Shown: positions 25,401-38,686 of the stretch, piece after piece
Layout: every line of letters begins with the position of its first letter
How positions within the stretch are numbered: the first letter of the stretch is position 1
Assembly: GCF_019399895.1 (NCBI RefSeq)
Contig: NC_091882.1
Coordinates: 372,001 to 436,000, forward strand
From: Cardiocondyla obscurior
Lineage: Eukaryota; Arthropoda; Insecta; Hymenoptera; Formicidae
DNA: 64,000 nt
Reading direction: 5' to 3'
The notes under the pieces: generated by a model
The model's database searches: none
Seen by the model: only the letters and a program-made list of their open reading frames with translations
Told to the model about the DNA's origin: nothing
Made by a program: the position numbers and the translations under genes

Positions 25401-28400
25401 AAACGCCAGTTGCAGGAAAACGTAATACGAGCTCGAGCGGTGCTCCTAATATCTTCCATATTCGGGAGAACAGCGACGAGAGGAGCGGCAGACAGAGGAG
25501 AGGGAGAGAGGCTGTGAGAGATGACACAACCAACGCGCGGCGACCGGCACAATGCTTACGTTCCGGAAGCGTGTACGAAGCGCTTCCACGATAATTAGTG
25601 TATTCTCTGAGTGGCCGGAGTCATTAGGCCCGCTGGCGTTGCTTCGCCGAAAGCTCCACCTTGATTCCGCGTACAAGAGACAAGAGCGAGGGAGATATAG
25701 ATAGACGGAGAGAAAGACGTTCCCTTTCTCAGTCTCGATCTCTATCTCCGTGCACCTGTTTATTGCTCTCTCCATCCACTTGTCCTCGCGTCGCGACGCT
25801 CTTACCCCCCTGACGGAGTTTGAATAGTTTCGCCGTGGCTTCTTCCGGCGTTCGAAGACTTGCGCGCACGCGAGTCAAAGCCAGATATTCATTGTGCCCC
25901 AGCATGGGGTCGTTAAGCAAGTTTGTCCTCGCGGTCCGTGCCGTTCTTGCAGATTTAACGCGCGGATCAGCGAGGCTTGTTGGTTGCACGGAGCTGCGAG
26001 CTTATCGAAAGCGGCGCCTACTTCGTTGCTTCTAAATTTCTCGATATCTCTCGAGAGAGATAAGAATATTCCACGGCAATACAGCTCGCGATAATGAAGA
26101 AAAAAAAGAAAAAAAAAAAATGTCAACGAATTAACAAATATGAGTATTAAAATATTTAATATAAATATATAAAAATGAATGAAAGCGCGTTACGAGCTTC
26201 GAATACCGAATACAAAGGAATCCGCGGAGAAGCGCCGTTATCTTTTTTTATTTTGTCTCGGTAAGTCAAAATGGAGCGCGCGCTCCGAAACGTGAATCAT
26301 TCCCGGGTCTAATTTATTCTCTCCCTCGCCGTGTCTCCCTTTTCCTCCCGAATGTGCGAGATATTAGGAGCACGACTCGAGTCGCGCCACGTTCTCGTGC
26401 AACCGGCGTGTAAGCTATAAACTGACTATTCGTGCCTGTTCCCAGCTACGGAGAGACGTGTAGGCGCTATCCCGCCGAAAAACGGAGCCGCGCGGACTGA
26501 ATTTATTAGAGCGCGCGACGCAAAACTTTCAGGACAGTTCTATCCATACATTTTTCACGGCGTTATAAATTCTTATTGTCTGTGGGCATAATGTTTCGCG
26601 TTAGGTTCCGTACCTGCGTCCGAACGGTTGACGTTATTTCGACGTTACGGCTGAACGTCGCCACGCACGCCGGTCGCGTGAAATTGCAAACGGTAATTAG
26701 CGACACGTGCTCGGGAAATAATTCGATATCGGCTTACTTAGTGCCTACATTTTTTAATATGTTTTTAATTATAGAACATAAAAAAAGAACGATCAAACGT
26801 ACGAATAACAAGCCGCACAGAGACGTCATAACGGAAACAATGTAATTTCTTCATTTCGTATATTAAAAGATCAATTTTACACGATTTATTATTCTTATTA
26901 CATAGTTCACCATTAATTTCGATTATACGCTATTATCGATATTACATTATCGTAATAAGTGAACGTATTAGCGTGTAATGGAGATATAATGGACGTATTA
27001 TGGAGATATTATACAAATACGATCTATATGTCGACGCGAAATGAGATCAGAATATTTTTAATCTACGAGAGGAAACGTCAGAGTATTCGTGAAATAAAAA
27101 ATAAAAAAAAAAAGAAAAGAGAAAGAAAAAAAATACGGAATGCTAAAAAGGTGCGTCGCCTTTGTTCGCTACTTGAAGTCGACGCATACTAACTTGTCAC
27201 GTCATGCGAGCTCATGTTTTATTCCGTTACGTTAGAGTGTCGCATAGACCAGGGTGGTATCGCAGTTTCAGTTTAGATTTCCCGAGCTTCATGCGAGCCG
27301 CGTTATTGTCGTGTTGCGCCGGGGCTACGCGAGGTCAGCGACCCGATAACATAATGCGTTTCTCCGTCCACTAATAAGCTCCTTTACATTATTGTTTAAC
27401 TTCGAAACTCGTGAAAGATGTGCGTCGCGGCCGATACGGTGTAAACTTCGCTGTAATGTAGTTCGCCAACTTTCTGTCGCCCCCGCAAGTATACTTTCCC
27501 GCAAGAGCTCCTCTTAAAGTATCATATTTACGACTTATAGACCTTGTCGTAGGTAGTCACATTCCCAGTTCGCGGCTACATCTTCATTCAGCGTGTACGC
27601 GGGAAATGGGTGAAAACCGGGAGGATAATAACCGCCTTCAAGCGGGAAAGGAACGATCGAAATTACAACGTCTGGTTAGCGCGCAAATTATACTTAGATC
27701 TAATTACGTGATCTAATTAAGAATGCGTGTACCTTGCCGCGATATCTTCGATCGTCTGTCATAATTGAATTAATGTTTCGTGGCTCTCTGTGGAACATCG
27801 TCCAATAATTACTAAATTTAATCGGGGGAAGCTCATACCGCGGGCTGCTAATGACTTAAAAGTGTTATTATATTTAAATTAAATAAATGAAAAATTATAT
27901 TTATAATTGTACCGAAGATCACATCGTGGGGTTGGCATCGACGTGTTGAAACGCGTTTCGTATGTTCTTAAAAACGAGGAGTGAATTAAAAAATTAATAG
28001 CAGTTGGTGTATTCTTTGATATTTCCTCATTACGCGGTTTTATCGCCGACGTTGCAGTATCTTTTCGCAAAAGAATGTCATTCGTTTAATTGCAAGAGGA
28101 GAGCGAAAACGAAGAAAAAAAATAGGCGACTGTGGCCATCAGCGCGTGCGGATACGACGGCTCGTTTTTCGAATTTTTATCAGCGGCTCGAGATAACGCG
28201 GGCAGCAATTTCTTACATGGCCGAGCAATCTCGGTGGGAATTTTTCATTACGCGGCGTAAGAAGATTGAATCGATTTTGCGAAATAGGTGCTTTTACGCG
28301 CTTTGTAGCTCGTTTTTTCGGCGACGCGCGCGTACAACCCGTCAGCTGGGCATCCCGCCCGGCGAGAACATAACTCGCTTAATTGGGTTCACCGGCTCGT

Positions 28401-30488
28401 GACTCGGCAACTAATTAACACTACATATATAAATACGTTTTACCGACCGGCAAGATTCCGAAATCGTAACACCTGACGAAACGTCCCCTTCGTTGAATTA
28501 AACAGTGAAATTTTAAGGAACTTCGGATATAACATGGAAACGAAATAAAGAGGAAACGAAAGTAAGAATTAAAGCCGCACGATACATTGCGTGCGAAATC
28601 AAACGGACGAGCAGACACTTAAGGTTCTACGATGCCTATTCCGCGTGAGGTAAAAAATACTTGCCAAAGTCGCCGGGCAAGGTCGATCGAAATGTGATAG
28701 ACGGTGAATGCCAATTTTTTTTTTTTTTTTTTTATTCATAAAACCCAACAGTTCCACGGCCTCTTTGTTGCAGACACGTAAAACGCTTTAACTGCGAGCG
28801 CAGTCGAGCGCGCTGTAATATCTTTATTCAGGTTTTCCCGTAGATTTTATTTCATGAATAAAAAGTAGGAGCATTGTGCGCTCTCGTTTTATTCATACGC
28901 AAGATACAGCCGTCGAGCCGCGGCGCGGGATGGCATCGGGACTCGATGAAAACGCGCGCGGCAAATAACAAAAATTCGCGTGCGCGTTACGGCGCGGCGG
29001 AGAAAACAGAAGGCGACTCGTCCCGTAATTGCGTCCCGGTCGAAGACGCAAGGACGGCGTTTTTGCGGCGCGGCCTCACCCTCGTCGAACGATAGGAACA
29101 AAGAAAAGTGCAACCCGGTTCGACCGCTCTCGGATTTTCACTCGGCGAGCACGCCAACCGACCATTACCTATCCCCACAAGTGAGCCTGCACCGCGGCCA
29201 CGATCCAGTAAATACCCGATATACGCCGCGATGAATGAATGGAAACCAGTCTTGTGTTGCAATGAGTTCGCAGTCCGCTCCCAAGCAAAGTCGGAATAAA
29301 ACCGGACGCCGCATAGTATCGCCGGCGGACGCGAACTCGAGAAGAACCGCGTGATAGCGGACTCGTTACCGCCAGTGGCCGCGTTCACCGGACGATCGTC
29401 TCCTGGCATCGTCGTCGAGAAATCACGGCTAACATCGGCTTATTACGTATCGCGCGCGATCGCATTAATCACTCGGCGTTCGTTTACGCAGACAAAATTT
29501 ATATATTCAGATTTTTTTTTTTCTTTTTTCCTTTTTTTTGCGACGAATGAAGGAGGAGGGAAATTAACTGATTTCATCATTTATACATATACCACCAAAG
29601 AACAGAGAGCTTCGAAGAAGTATCCTACCGTTATAAATTAAAGAAAAAATTACGAACCAGTTATTTCGATTGCTTTGGTACTTCTAGCGTTAAGTAATGC
29701 CAAGTTTAAGTGGCGCAGTTGTTTCGTAGTTTACTTTTTATAGTACTGCACTTTAAACAGAATGATAGAAACTGGTATAAATCCCGTAATATCTGAATAC
29801 AACTTGGCCCGAGTAACGGGCATCTAAGGTACGTTCGATATCGGATGACCACTTCCCAACTCAATATCGGATATTCGAGTTGGTATCGAATACTGGATTT
29901 CAATTGCTCTTGCTCTAGTAGGAAGTGAATCTTAACAGTGTGAGGCGGCGGCACAATTGATATTTTCTTTCAATCCCGAACATCTGCGCGTGGATATCTC
30001 GTAGTATGTATAAAGTGTCCTTCCGATCAACGCTACTTCCTACCGATAGATTTGTAGATACGACACTCCTTATCTTTTCTTTTCTTTACGCCGTTGTATT
30101 TTTTTAATCGCGGGCCATTGTCGCTACGATACAATTACGAGAAAAATAAAAAAAAAAAAAAAGGTAATCACTATGATTAAAACACGTCGAATAATATATG
30201 TGTTTACGAGCCAGGTTCCGGTTTCCCGGATATTTTCTAACGATAACCTAGATAAGCGGCCCTCGATCGGCGAACGCGAAACAAGGTTTTCACGACGTGC
30301 TACAATATTCAAGACTCTCATTCATTCTCGAATGATGGTCGCGAGCGTAGCGCAACCCTGGCCCTCGCGATGCTTGTCCATTATCTACTTTACGTCGCGA
30401 CATGTCGGGCGTAAAACCAGTTCAGCCGGTTACCGATCCAGTTGAGCAAATAGAACTGGCAAAAAATAAAAAAAAAATAAAAAAAAAG

Positions 30489-30508
30489 GAGAGAGAGAGA
30501 GAGAGAGA
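30489..30508. repeat. GA microsatellite
   Basis: A GA run preceded by A-rich sequence. Confidence 0.9.
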
Positions 30509-30989
30509 CGAGGGGTAGCGTACTCTTAACAGATTATACCACGCGGCCTGGAATCGCGTTTGCGGCTGAAGAGGCCAATGTAACGTATCCAATTAGTCAC
30601 GCGTCCCTACGTGTTATTATCCGTTTAGAGAACCAATAAATTTTCGCGTTTTTTCAGTTTTCTAACATTGTGAATGACTCGCGTGTCAGCCGGCAAAAGG
30701 CTCGACCGACTCGTGAACCGCCGTCCGTACACGTTACTTCACGGTACTCGACATCGTCCATCATCCCCTTTTTTGCATGTATAGAAACCGCTGCCAAGGG
30801 TAAAAGCCACCGGGTTAGATAACAATTCCGAGAATTTCAAAGGCGGCTACTCTCACCTGTCACGTCGTCTATCACGACCTAAAATTATCGGTGGAACGAA
30901 AGGATGTAAGTGGAGGGAAACTGCTGCTGCTTCTCGCGACACCTTGACTCTAATTGTAAATCGTCTTATTACAGTCTACTTCTTTAAGA

Positions 30990-31011
30990 TTTTTTTTTTT
31001 TTTTTTTTTTT
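30990..31011. repeat. Poly-T tract (22 nt)
   Basis: Uninterrupted T run without a recognisable retroposon beside it. Confidence 0.9.
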
Positions 31012-32187
31012 CGACGTTTTGAACTTTGCTAAATATTCCCCGAGGCCATTCGTTGAATTTAATTGACAGTAAATTTTCATCTATAATTTTGAATAAAAAG
31101 ATTGGCCCTGAATAACTTTGGCTTATTCTCATGCTAAATTATATTCGTCTAACATGTAACTTTTAATGTTAGGATTTGAGAAAGTGTGCACTTTCTGCGA
31201 GCAAATTCCGAAAGATTACGTAGCACGGGAAACTTGATTCCGATGAACTTTAGAACACGATATACATATACCTGAGACATAAGGCAGCGCGCGGCGAAGA
31301 TAGTTACGGGGGTAAATTACGCTATGATTCCTCACTCATTCGCTCGGCGTGTAACGAGTAACGGAAGAAGCGGCGGTGCTGCAATTACTTTACGGAAATG
31401 AGATACTAATCGCGCCGCGAATACCTGAAAACCTGCTCGAGATGCGAAAATAGTATCGGCGAGCAGTGACAAATGCGCGACAAGGCTTTCTTTCGATTTT
31501 ATGGAGATGAGGGAGCGCGCTCCGTGAATACAGAGTACCAAAGATTAAAGTTCCTTTTACCTTTATTAAGCGTATGGGCGTAGCCATTAAATCCCGTAAG
31601 AAACTACACTTCGCAAGCGCATCGGAAATGTCACTTTAAGCGGACACTTTCGCGACTATACTCATCAATCGTTCGCTCATTAAGATTACTCGTAATTATA
31701 GTTATTTATAAATATATCTTTTTGCTTATAAATTATCGCGTTAGATACCTGATAAATTACCACTTTTATCCGTGATATTAATCATCGTAATTCTACTCGG
31801 TAACACAATGGAAACCCGCCGCGACATAATTTCGCCGACAATTCGAAAGAATTAGAAGACTAATTTACAGCGCTAAAATTTCTGGAATTTTACGCGCTTA
31901 CTTGAAACATCACTTCGGTCATTAATAATGGAAGCGTGCTGGAAATTTTTGCCAGCTTCGAAAGTTGACTTTTGAAAAATGTCGGAGCTCTCGCGGTGGC
32001 AGACGACGGCGGCGGTGGCGGCAGCGGCGGCTGACGGCGCAGCCGAGTGCGGGACTTTTACAAATTGCAGTTAAACCGACGAAAGCGCGCAGAATTCAAT
32101 TTCGCTCGAAGTTACAAAGTCGGGCGCATCCTCGGAGGATAGGAGAGACCGCATCGCGAAGAGGGGGAGGGGGTGAAAAGGGGGGGC

Positions 32188-32213
32188 GAGAGAGAGAGCG
32201 AGAGCGAGAGAGC
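32188..32213. repeat. GA microsatellite, interrupted
   Basis: GA units interrupted by GC, downstream of a G-rich stretch. Confidence 0.85.
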
Positions 32214-33243
32214 GCCCGGCACTCCTGTTCCCGTGCCCCGTAATAGTAATAAAGTCTGCCTAGAATTTCATTATTTCCGGTGATGCAAATCCCATTTGTG
32301 TCAGCGCGGAAAATGCGGCCACCGCATACGGCGGTTACGGCCGCCGAGCGAAAGACAAGCCGTCCGCGTCGCGAGTTAGATAATACGAATTAGCAAAATG
32401 TCCAAGCAGGCGTTAGTCAAAGAAATGTCAGGCGGGCGGAATTATCATAACTCGAGAGCAGTTTCTCGAGCGACAGCGAACGAACAGCAATGTTTTTTCG
32501 GTGGAAGACGATGGCTTAATAATCGAGCGCGAAAACGCGTGCTCCTTCATTATATGTATATGCTACTGGCTTACGTTATTAAAAAAAAAATTTCTGATTT
32601 ATATCTGTCGTTGTTTCAAAATTATTTTCGGCTACGAGAAAAAAAAATATATATATATTGATTTGATTAATGAAATAAAATGCTACAACGGAGCACGTGC
32701 CCTGAGAGTTAAACTTTATTTCACGGCCTGGTAAATTCTCTGGTCGCTGACAGTGAAATTACAAGTGGATTATTGACATTGGCAGCTGTGAAAAACCGAG
32801 CTTAAACCCCGGAGGTTTTCGCTACCAATTTAGCATCGCAAACTTCGTCCGTGGAAAATTAGTAAACTGCACTTACCGCATCTGTGCGCCCGCGCGCTGT
32901 TCGAAACGCAGAAATATAACAATTTTAACATGTAACGTTTGGACATAGTCATCCACGGCCGCGCCGGTACACTCGATTGTTCGATACGCTCTAAATGACA
33001 AAGCGACGAGAGTACGTCATTTCCCGAGTGGGCATGTCAGTCTGCCAATAAAACGCAATCGGACACACGGCAGCGTCGAGAATTCGCGAGTTTGTGTTTG
33101 CGAATTTTTTTGTTATGGCGTTACCTAGTCGTCCGGATTAATTTAACCCGATAAACCGAACCGGCGAGTTTAAAGTGAAACGCTTCGAGTATGTTTTCTT
33201 AAATTGAACAAACAAATTTACGAAACTCAAACTATTAATATAT

Positions 33244-33475
33244 CCCGAGTGGAAATTGATTTCCACCGTTACCTAATAATTAACTAGCCAATTCGTCGTT
33301 CATCTCGTGGCTGTCTAGCAAAACTGTCCAGCACCGAGCCAGAAATGTAACATTCAAAACGTACTGCGTTCTAGATAATTATTACTAGCTAATAACGAGC
33401 TAGAAAAGCGCGATAATCTGCGCGATCTAACCACTAGCTGCAAAATCAGATTAGCTAGATAAATTCCCACTCGGG
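33244..33475. mobile_element. Possible small foldback / MITE-like element
   Basis: The left end (33244-33257) begins CCCGAGTGG and continues AAATT. The right end (33461-33475) is its reverse complement with one extra base, giving imperfect terminal inverted repeats of about 14-15 bp around a 232-bp unit. The interior is rich in CTAG and TAGCTA motifs. There is no open frame and no clear target-site duplication. Another CCCGAGTGGG lies 220 bp upstream (33023-33032). Chance similarity cannot be excluded. Confidence 0.3.
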
Positions 33476-36400
33476 CGTATTATCAATTTTATCACGTAGA
33501 TAAAATTTGTAGATTAATTTTTAACGTTTGCCTTAGCACAATGAAAATAAATACTTGTTACTCGTTTAGTCCAGGTAATCGATACGACGAATAGAGACGG
33601 TTCGCGTAAGGTATATCTTGTTTGTCTCGTAAACCAGGCGCGTATATGTTGCATCGTGATTATTTGAGGACGTAGCCTGCGTAAAAGGGTTAATAAACGA
33701 TTCGATAAACTCGGCAAGGAGCCGCGCATCGGAGTTAATGCTGTTGGCACGGGAGCACGCGTAGTACCTACTACTTCCATAATACTTATTTATCATCTTC
33801 GCGCAAATATCTCTCGCAGCCAATTCCCCGCAGCCGCGCTCAAGTTCGCCGTGCGGTATCCATTTCCGATGGCGGGGCTCGGCGAGGCTGTAAACGGCGT
33901 GACACGTTATACCACGTAGCAACCAATTACTTTGCGACTCCGCTCGCGTGGCGTACGTAACCGAAAGAACTCGTTAATCCCGAAGGAAGCGTAAAAGCTT
34001 GCCCGCGCGAGACGATCCTGCCGCGTCGGGGCTCTCGAACCAAGACGAGGCGTTCTTCATTGGCTGGCCCGCAACCTACATCTCCGCCACCCGGGAAACG
34101 TTCTTCATCCCCCGAAAGTATCCGACGACGGCCCGCCCGCCATGAAACTTTCCCCATTTCCGAACTCGCCCGCCCGGTGAATCGATGCACGTAATTCGGA
34201 CCCCGACACACGCATCCGCCTCGCCGCCGCCGTCTTCGCCGCGGCCTATAATCCCTTTAACTGCCTCGCTATTCTCCTCTCTCCTTTTATCTGGCTCCAA
34301 CTTACGGCGCTTCTCCTACGCTCGCGCGACGTCTACCTCCCGCAAGTCTTTCCGTATGACGATCCAACTTGAGCCGGTATAAGCGTGCCTTCGTGCGCGG
34401 GTTGCTCGAAACTCGCGAAATTACAAACCGCGAGAGAAGTACAGAATGCGCCAAACAACTCGAACAATGATCGCAAGGCGGTCCCTTCTGCCTGAATTTT
34501 GCGGCAAATTTCTCGTTTCCCGTCGAATATTGAAAATAAAATAATCCGCAAATGAAATTGAAAAATCCCTCGTTCGATCCTTATATCCCAAAAATTATTA
34601 AATGTCAAACCGTTTTCTTTTACGTGGAATAAATAAGAGTAAATGACGCGCGCGCTCTGTCATGTCTAGTCATTTATAAATTTTCGATAAGACTCGACGG
34701 CACTTTGTTATTCTCGTTCAAGTTTTTTCGAAGCGTATCGGCGCTAAAAAATGTATGCGCGCGATGCTCGATGAAAAACTGTTGGCTAACGGCTTAATAT
34801 CTGTGTCAGTGATATCGACGTATTTGAAACGCAAGAGCACAGCCTCGTAATTTGTCGACCTGGGCGTTCGCTTTCCGCTACAGAGAATGTGTGTATACGT
34901 GAGGGAATTATTCAGTGATTACAAAATAACGCCAACTTTACCTTTTAATTATCGCATTCCGTCCGCCACGTGAAAATATAATGCGGCGCGAAAATATCGA
35001 AAGCCCCTATTGTGGATTTAGATTAAACTGATCTAGATTTTATGCAATTATCAGACTTGTCAGAGATCTTCAAATCGCAATGAAGAATCGCCGAATTTTG
35101 CCTTGCATTTTCACATATGCCGATAACCAATTTGAATAAATAAACCAAGTTTGCGTATTCTGTTATCAGAAATAAAATTTAAAATAAAAAGAAACAAGAA
35201 AAGACAAAAAGAGAAGGTTTAAAAAAAAGAAAAAAAAAATGCGGATGAGAATATTACTCTATCAAAACGGGATTATTAATTTATGTTAATTACGTTACGC
35301 GCGTTTGCAGTCGAGTGTATCAATTAGTCATGTTACACGCGCGACGCTGATATTTTCCGAAAGTCACGGAAGATCCTTCGGACATATTCCCCGCGCGTAC
35401 GCTCTCTCTCTCTTTCCGCGTATTAATATTTTAACGTCACTATCGTACACGACGTTGCGACGTTTCGAAACCGAGTTCAAACTGTAACATTCGCGCAGGT
35501 GCAGCGTGATGCAATTAATTATCCAATTCTACGATTTCCATTCCGTGCGGAGGCGCTCTCAGATAAAATTAAAAGACGATCGTCGTACATACATATATGT
35601 ATATTCCACGATCTCAACGATTACATTTTAGATATCTACGGCTGAGAGATCTAACGATTCGGTCGATTCAGTGGTGCACCACTAACGAGGTACTTTTTCC
35701 TCTTTCTTTCCTTCCTATTTTCCTCGTCTTTCTCTCGATTCGTCGGCTGCGAAACGGGCCAGAAATTAGATGAGATATTCGAGAAGCGTATAACTTTTTC
35801 TTTGCGCGTTCGCGGGGGAAAAAAAGAAAAAAAAAGAAAAAAAATCGCCCTCGAAAAATCCCTCTTCGAGCGATATTGCTTTCAACATGTTCGATACATG
35901 CGCGGCGCACGGCTTGACAACCGCCGGATGACATCGGTGGCGGTGTAACATTTTTCGGGAAAATATCAACGAGACGGTTCACGACGTCACCAGAACGCGA
36001 CGGCCGACTCTTTCACTTTGTCTCACAATCGGAGAAAAGAAAAAATAACTGTTACGTTTTAATCGACACTTTTCTCAATTACCATTTTTCCTGCCGTTAG
36101 AGATTTGTCATTTCAGTCGCGTAACGAAGCAGCTTTCATACAAATGAAATGAATGCTATCTATGCTAGGAAAGCTCAAACGTGCGAGCATTAATGAATAA
36201 ATAATATATATGGTAACGCGTATTTGAAAATTAGAAATATGCAAAGCGCGTAATAACGTAGATGTTGGAATGATGATTTTTTGAGCAAATTGATACGGGT
36301 TTTAATATATTGAAAGGTGTATTAGAATTTTAAATGCAGAAAAATGAAAAGGGGACAAATAATGGTACTCGAGGCAAGTGTAGTTAAATTCATTTGCATA

Positions 36401-38667
36401 GCATAGAGTAAGTATGACAGCGCGAAACGCGAAGAGTATAAAAATATGAAAAATGTTTTCGGCACTTGCATAGTTTTGCATTTAACGACCTCAATTTTAG
36501 CGTGATGTTACTTTTCTACAATATGATGTACATAATTTCGCAGAATTAAAACATCCGGAATTGTAGCTCTTATTATAACGTTGACATAAGACTTTAACAA
36601 ATTAATAAGAATTATTTCTTTATTTATAACTGCGGCGCGTACATGCACAAAGCTACTGCTGCGACCCTCATAATTATTTAATTTACTTTTGATTCGTGAA
36701 TTAATATTATAAGCGACCGATAAACGCATAGAATAGTACGTTTATTTATTAATAATTGAATAATTCATAAATGCTACTTGCACGATATACTCGCGCGAGA
36801 AAACTCCTAATAGTTTCGTACTATTTCAACGTTGAAGAAATCGTTTTCTATATTTAGAATTAATAATTTTATATTATTTTGCAGTCACCAGCTGAATGCA
36901 GATATTTTATGAAACGTGATTAAAGAATACGCGATGACGGATAATTTAAATTAATTTATCTGGCTCATTCAGTCGTGAAGTTAATTGCAAATATAGCACG
37001 TAATTATACACCCTTAATTAAGTTAAAAAGCAGAGCGTGCATTAAATGAATACAATCAAAAGAACAATTATAAAGGACGATTAAGATACACGTACGTGAA
37101 TTCTTTTATCATTTTTTAAAATAATTATGTAAAGCGATTGCCATCTGTAATTAATTTCTGATATTTATTTTATTTATTCCCTCGATCCTAAGCAATGACG
37201 TTTTAATAAGGCCTGAAAATACTCCAAAACTATTCGATGTTCCAACTGCTATTTATTCTACAGACCTCTTCTTATCGAACAGTCTGGTGCTAATAAAGTA
37301 CCTTGTCGCGAGATTTTAATTTCACTTTCGGTTTGCTTTCTCCGTCTATCATTTCGCGAATGCAGTCTACGTTCAATCGAAACGAGCAGACCTACGTATG
37401 TTTCCCGCGAAATCACGTCAGCGCTTCGTTGCGATAAAGGACGACTCCTTTTCTCTCCCTCGTGATATATCTCGATAGAAAACACGAAACAATCCCACGA
37501 GTCGTGCGGCGTAACGCGGCGCGGCCATGCGTGCCGACCTGTGAGAAGAATCGCAATTAAGAGCGTTGAAATAACCTGCCCGCCCGCTGGACAGAATGGA
37601 GATCGCCGCGCTGGGCGCGAAAGGAAGCGAGCTGCGGTGAGGCGACGACGTCGAAGAAGATCCACGTCCGGTCCGCGGCGACCGCGAGCCCCGCACTCCT
37701 TCTCGTTCGCACAGAAAACGAATCGGATATCGATTAACCAAAATAGGTTTACTCGTCGCGTAACACGCCCCGATGAAGTAGCCGGGAGCAGTCGACCCGC
37801 GAGTAATCAAGTATAGGGAAGAGAAGAGAATATTTATTTCCTTCGCGCTGCTCGCTCGCGCAGAGGGATATATATACTTCAAAAGTCGCGACGGAGAACT
37901 TTTACGACTCGCGATGTACTTCTCCTCGGGGAAGATTCGGTTAAGATGCCGCCTTTCCCGCAACTTTTACATTCGCGGCATTAAATTTCTCGACAAGCGA
38001 GCCTTAAATTACGTTACACTAAACTCCGAAGCCGACCGAGGAATGAAATTGTCCTCCGGCCGCATTCACCGCGAAGTTAAAATCCCGATATATTTAACGC
38101 CGAGGTGCGAAAAAGTTATTATTCGGTGGAGTGTACATAGAGATTTCGAAGAGGGAGAAAAGGGGGAGGAGCCCTCTCGTTACGATGACGGGATTACATT
38201 TTGGCGTTTGCCGTCGGCTCCTCGATAGCCGCTTTATATCGCACGCAGGCACCTATCATAAATCATAATTTCTCATCCGATCAGACTGCACCGGTGCTTT
38301 ATAACCGCATAGAGCGAAAGCCTTCGACCATGAAGAGTCGCACGATCTCAGTCGACCGTGACTTATAGGTTCTCCGTATATATAAGTCTCAAAGCAAACA
38401 TCTATTCAAGGAAAATCTAATATCTAATTTATACGTAGTAACACGTTTCACCTGTAAAGCTCTGTCGTATATCCCCTGTCAAATTGATCGAGGAACATGT
38501 CTCAATAAATTCCCCGAACCAAAACGCGATTTTAACAAGCCTAGGTTCCTCCCCGACGTACGTTTTTAACCCGCGCGAGGACACGAAAACCTTTCCCCCC
38601 CGTTAACGAAAAGACGGTCGTAGAAATATTAAAAGTAGAAAATTAAAACGTGACAATTTCTCGTCTC

Positions 38668-38686
38668 TTTGATTTGATTTGATTTG
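38668..38686. repeat. TTTGA pentanucleotide repeat
   Basis: Nearly four consecutive TTTGA units. Confidence 0.85.

Larger units (their letters stand above)
17522..33243. other. Non-coding stretch with GC-rich islands, no gene recognised
   Basis: AT-rich segments alternate with CpG-rich islands at about 20000-20700, 23700-23900, 28900-29450 and 31980-32230. The last begins with a run of GGC/CGG trinucleotides (about 31997-32040). Any island could be a promoter, but I see no start codon joined to a recognisable coding exon. Open frames on both strands are mutually overlapping and without domains. Confidence 0.55.

Noticed and set aside
26175..26260. ATG frame with a hydrophobic end and a GTAAGT donor, considered as a leader exon
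   Set aside because: The donor is phase 2, incompatible with the phase-1 Ig exon at 46605. It shows how often such arrangements occur by chance.
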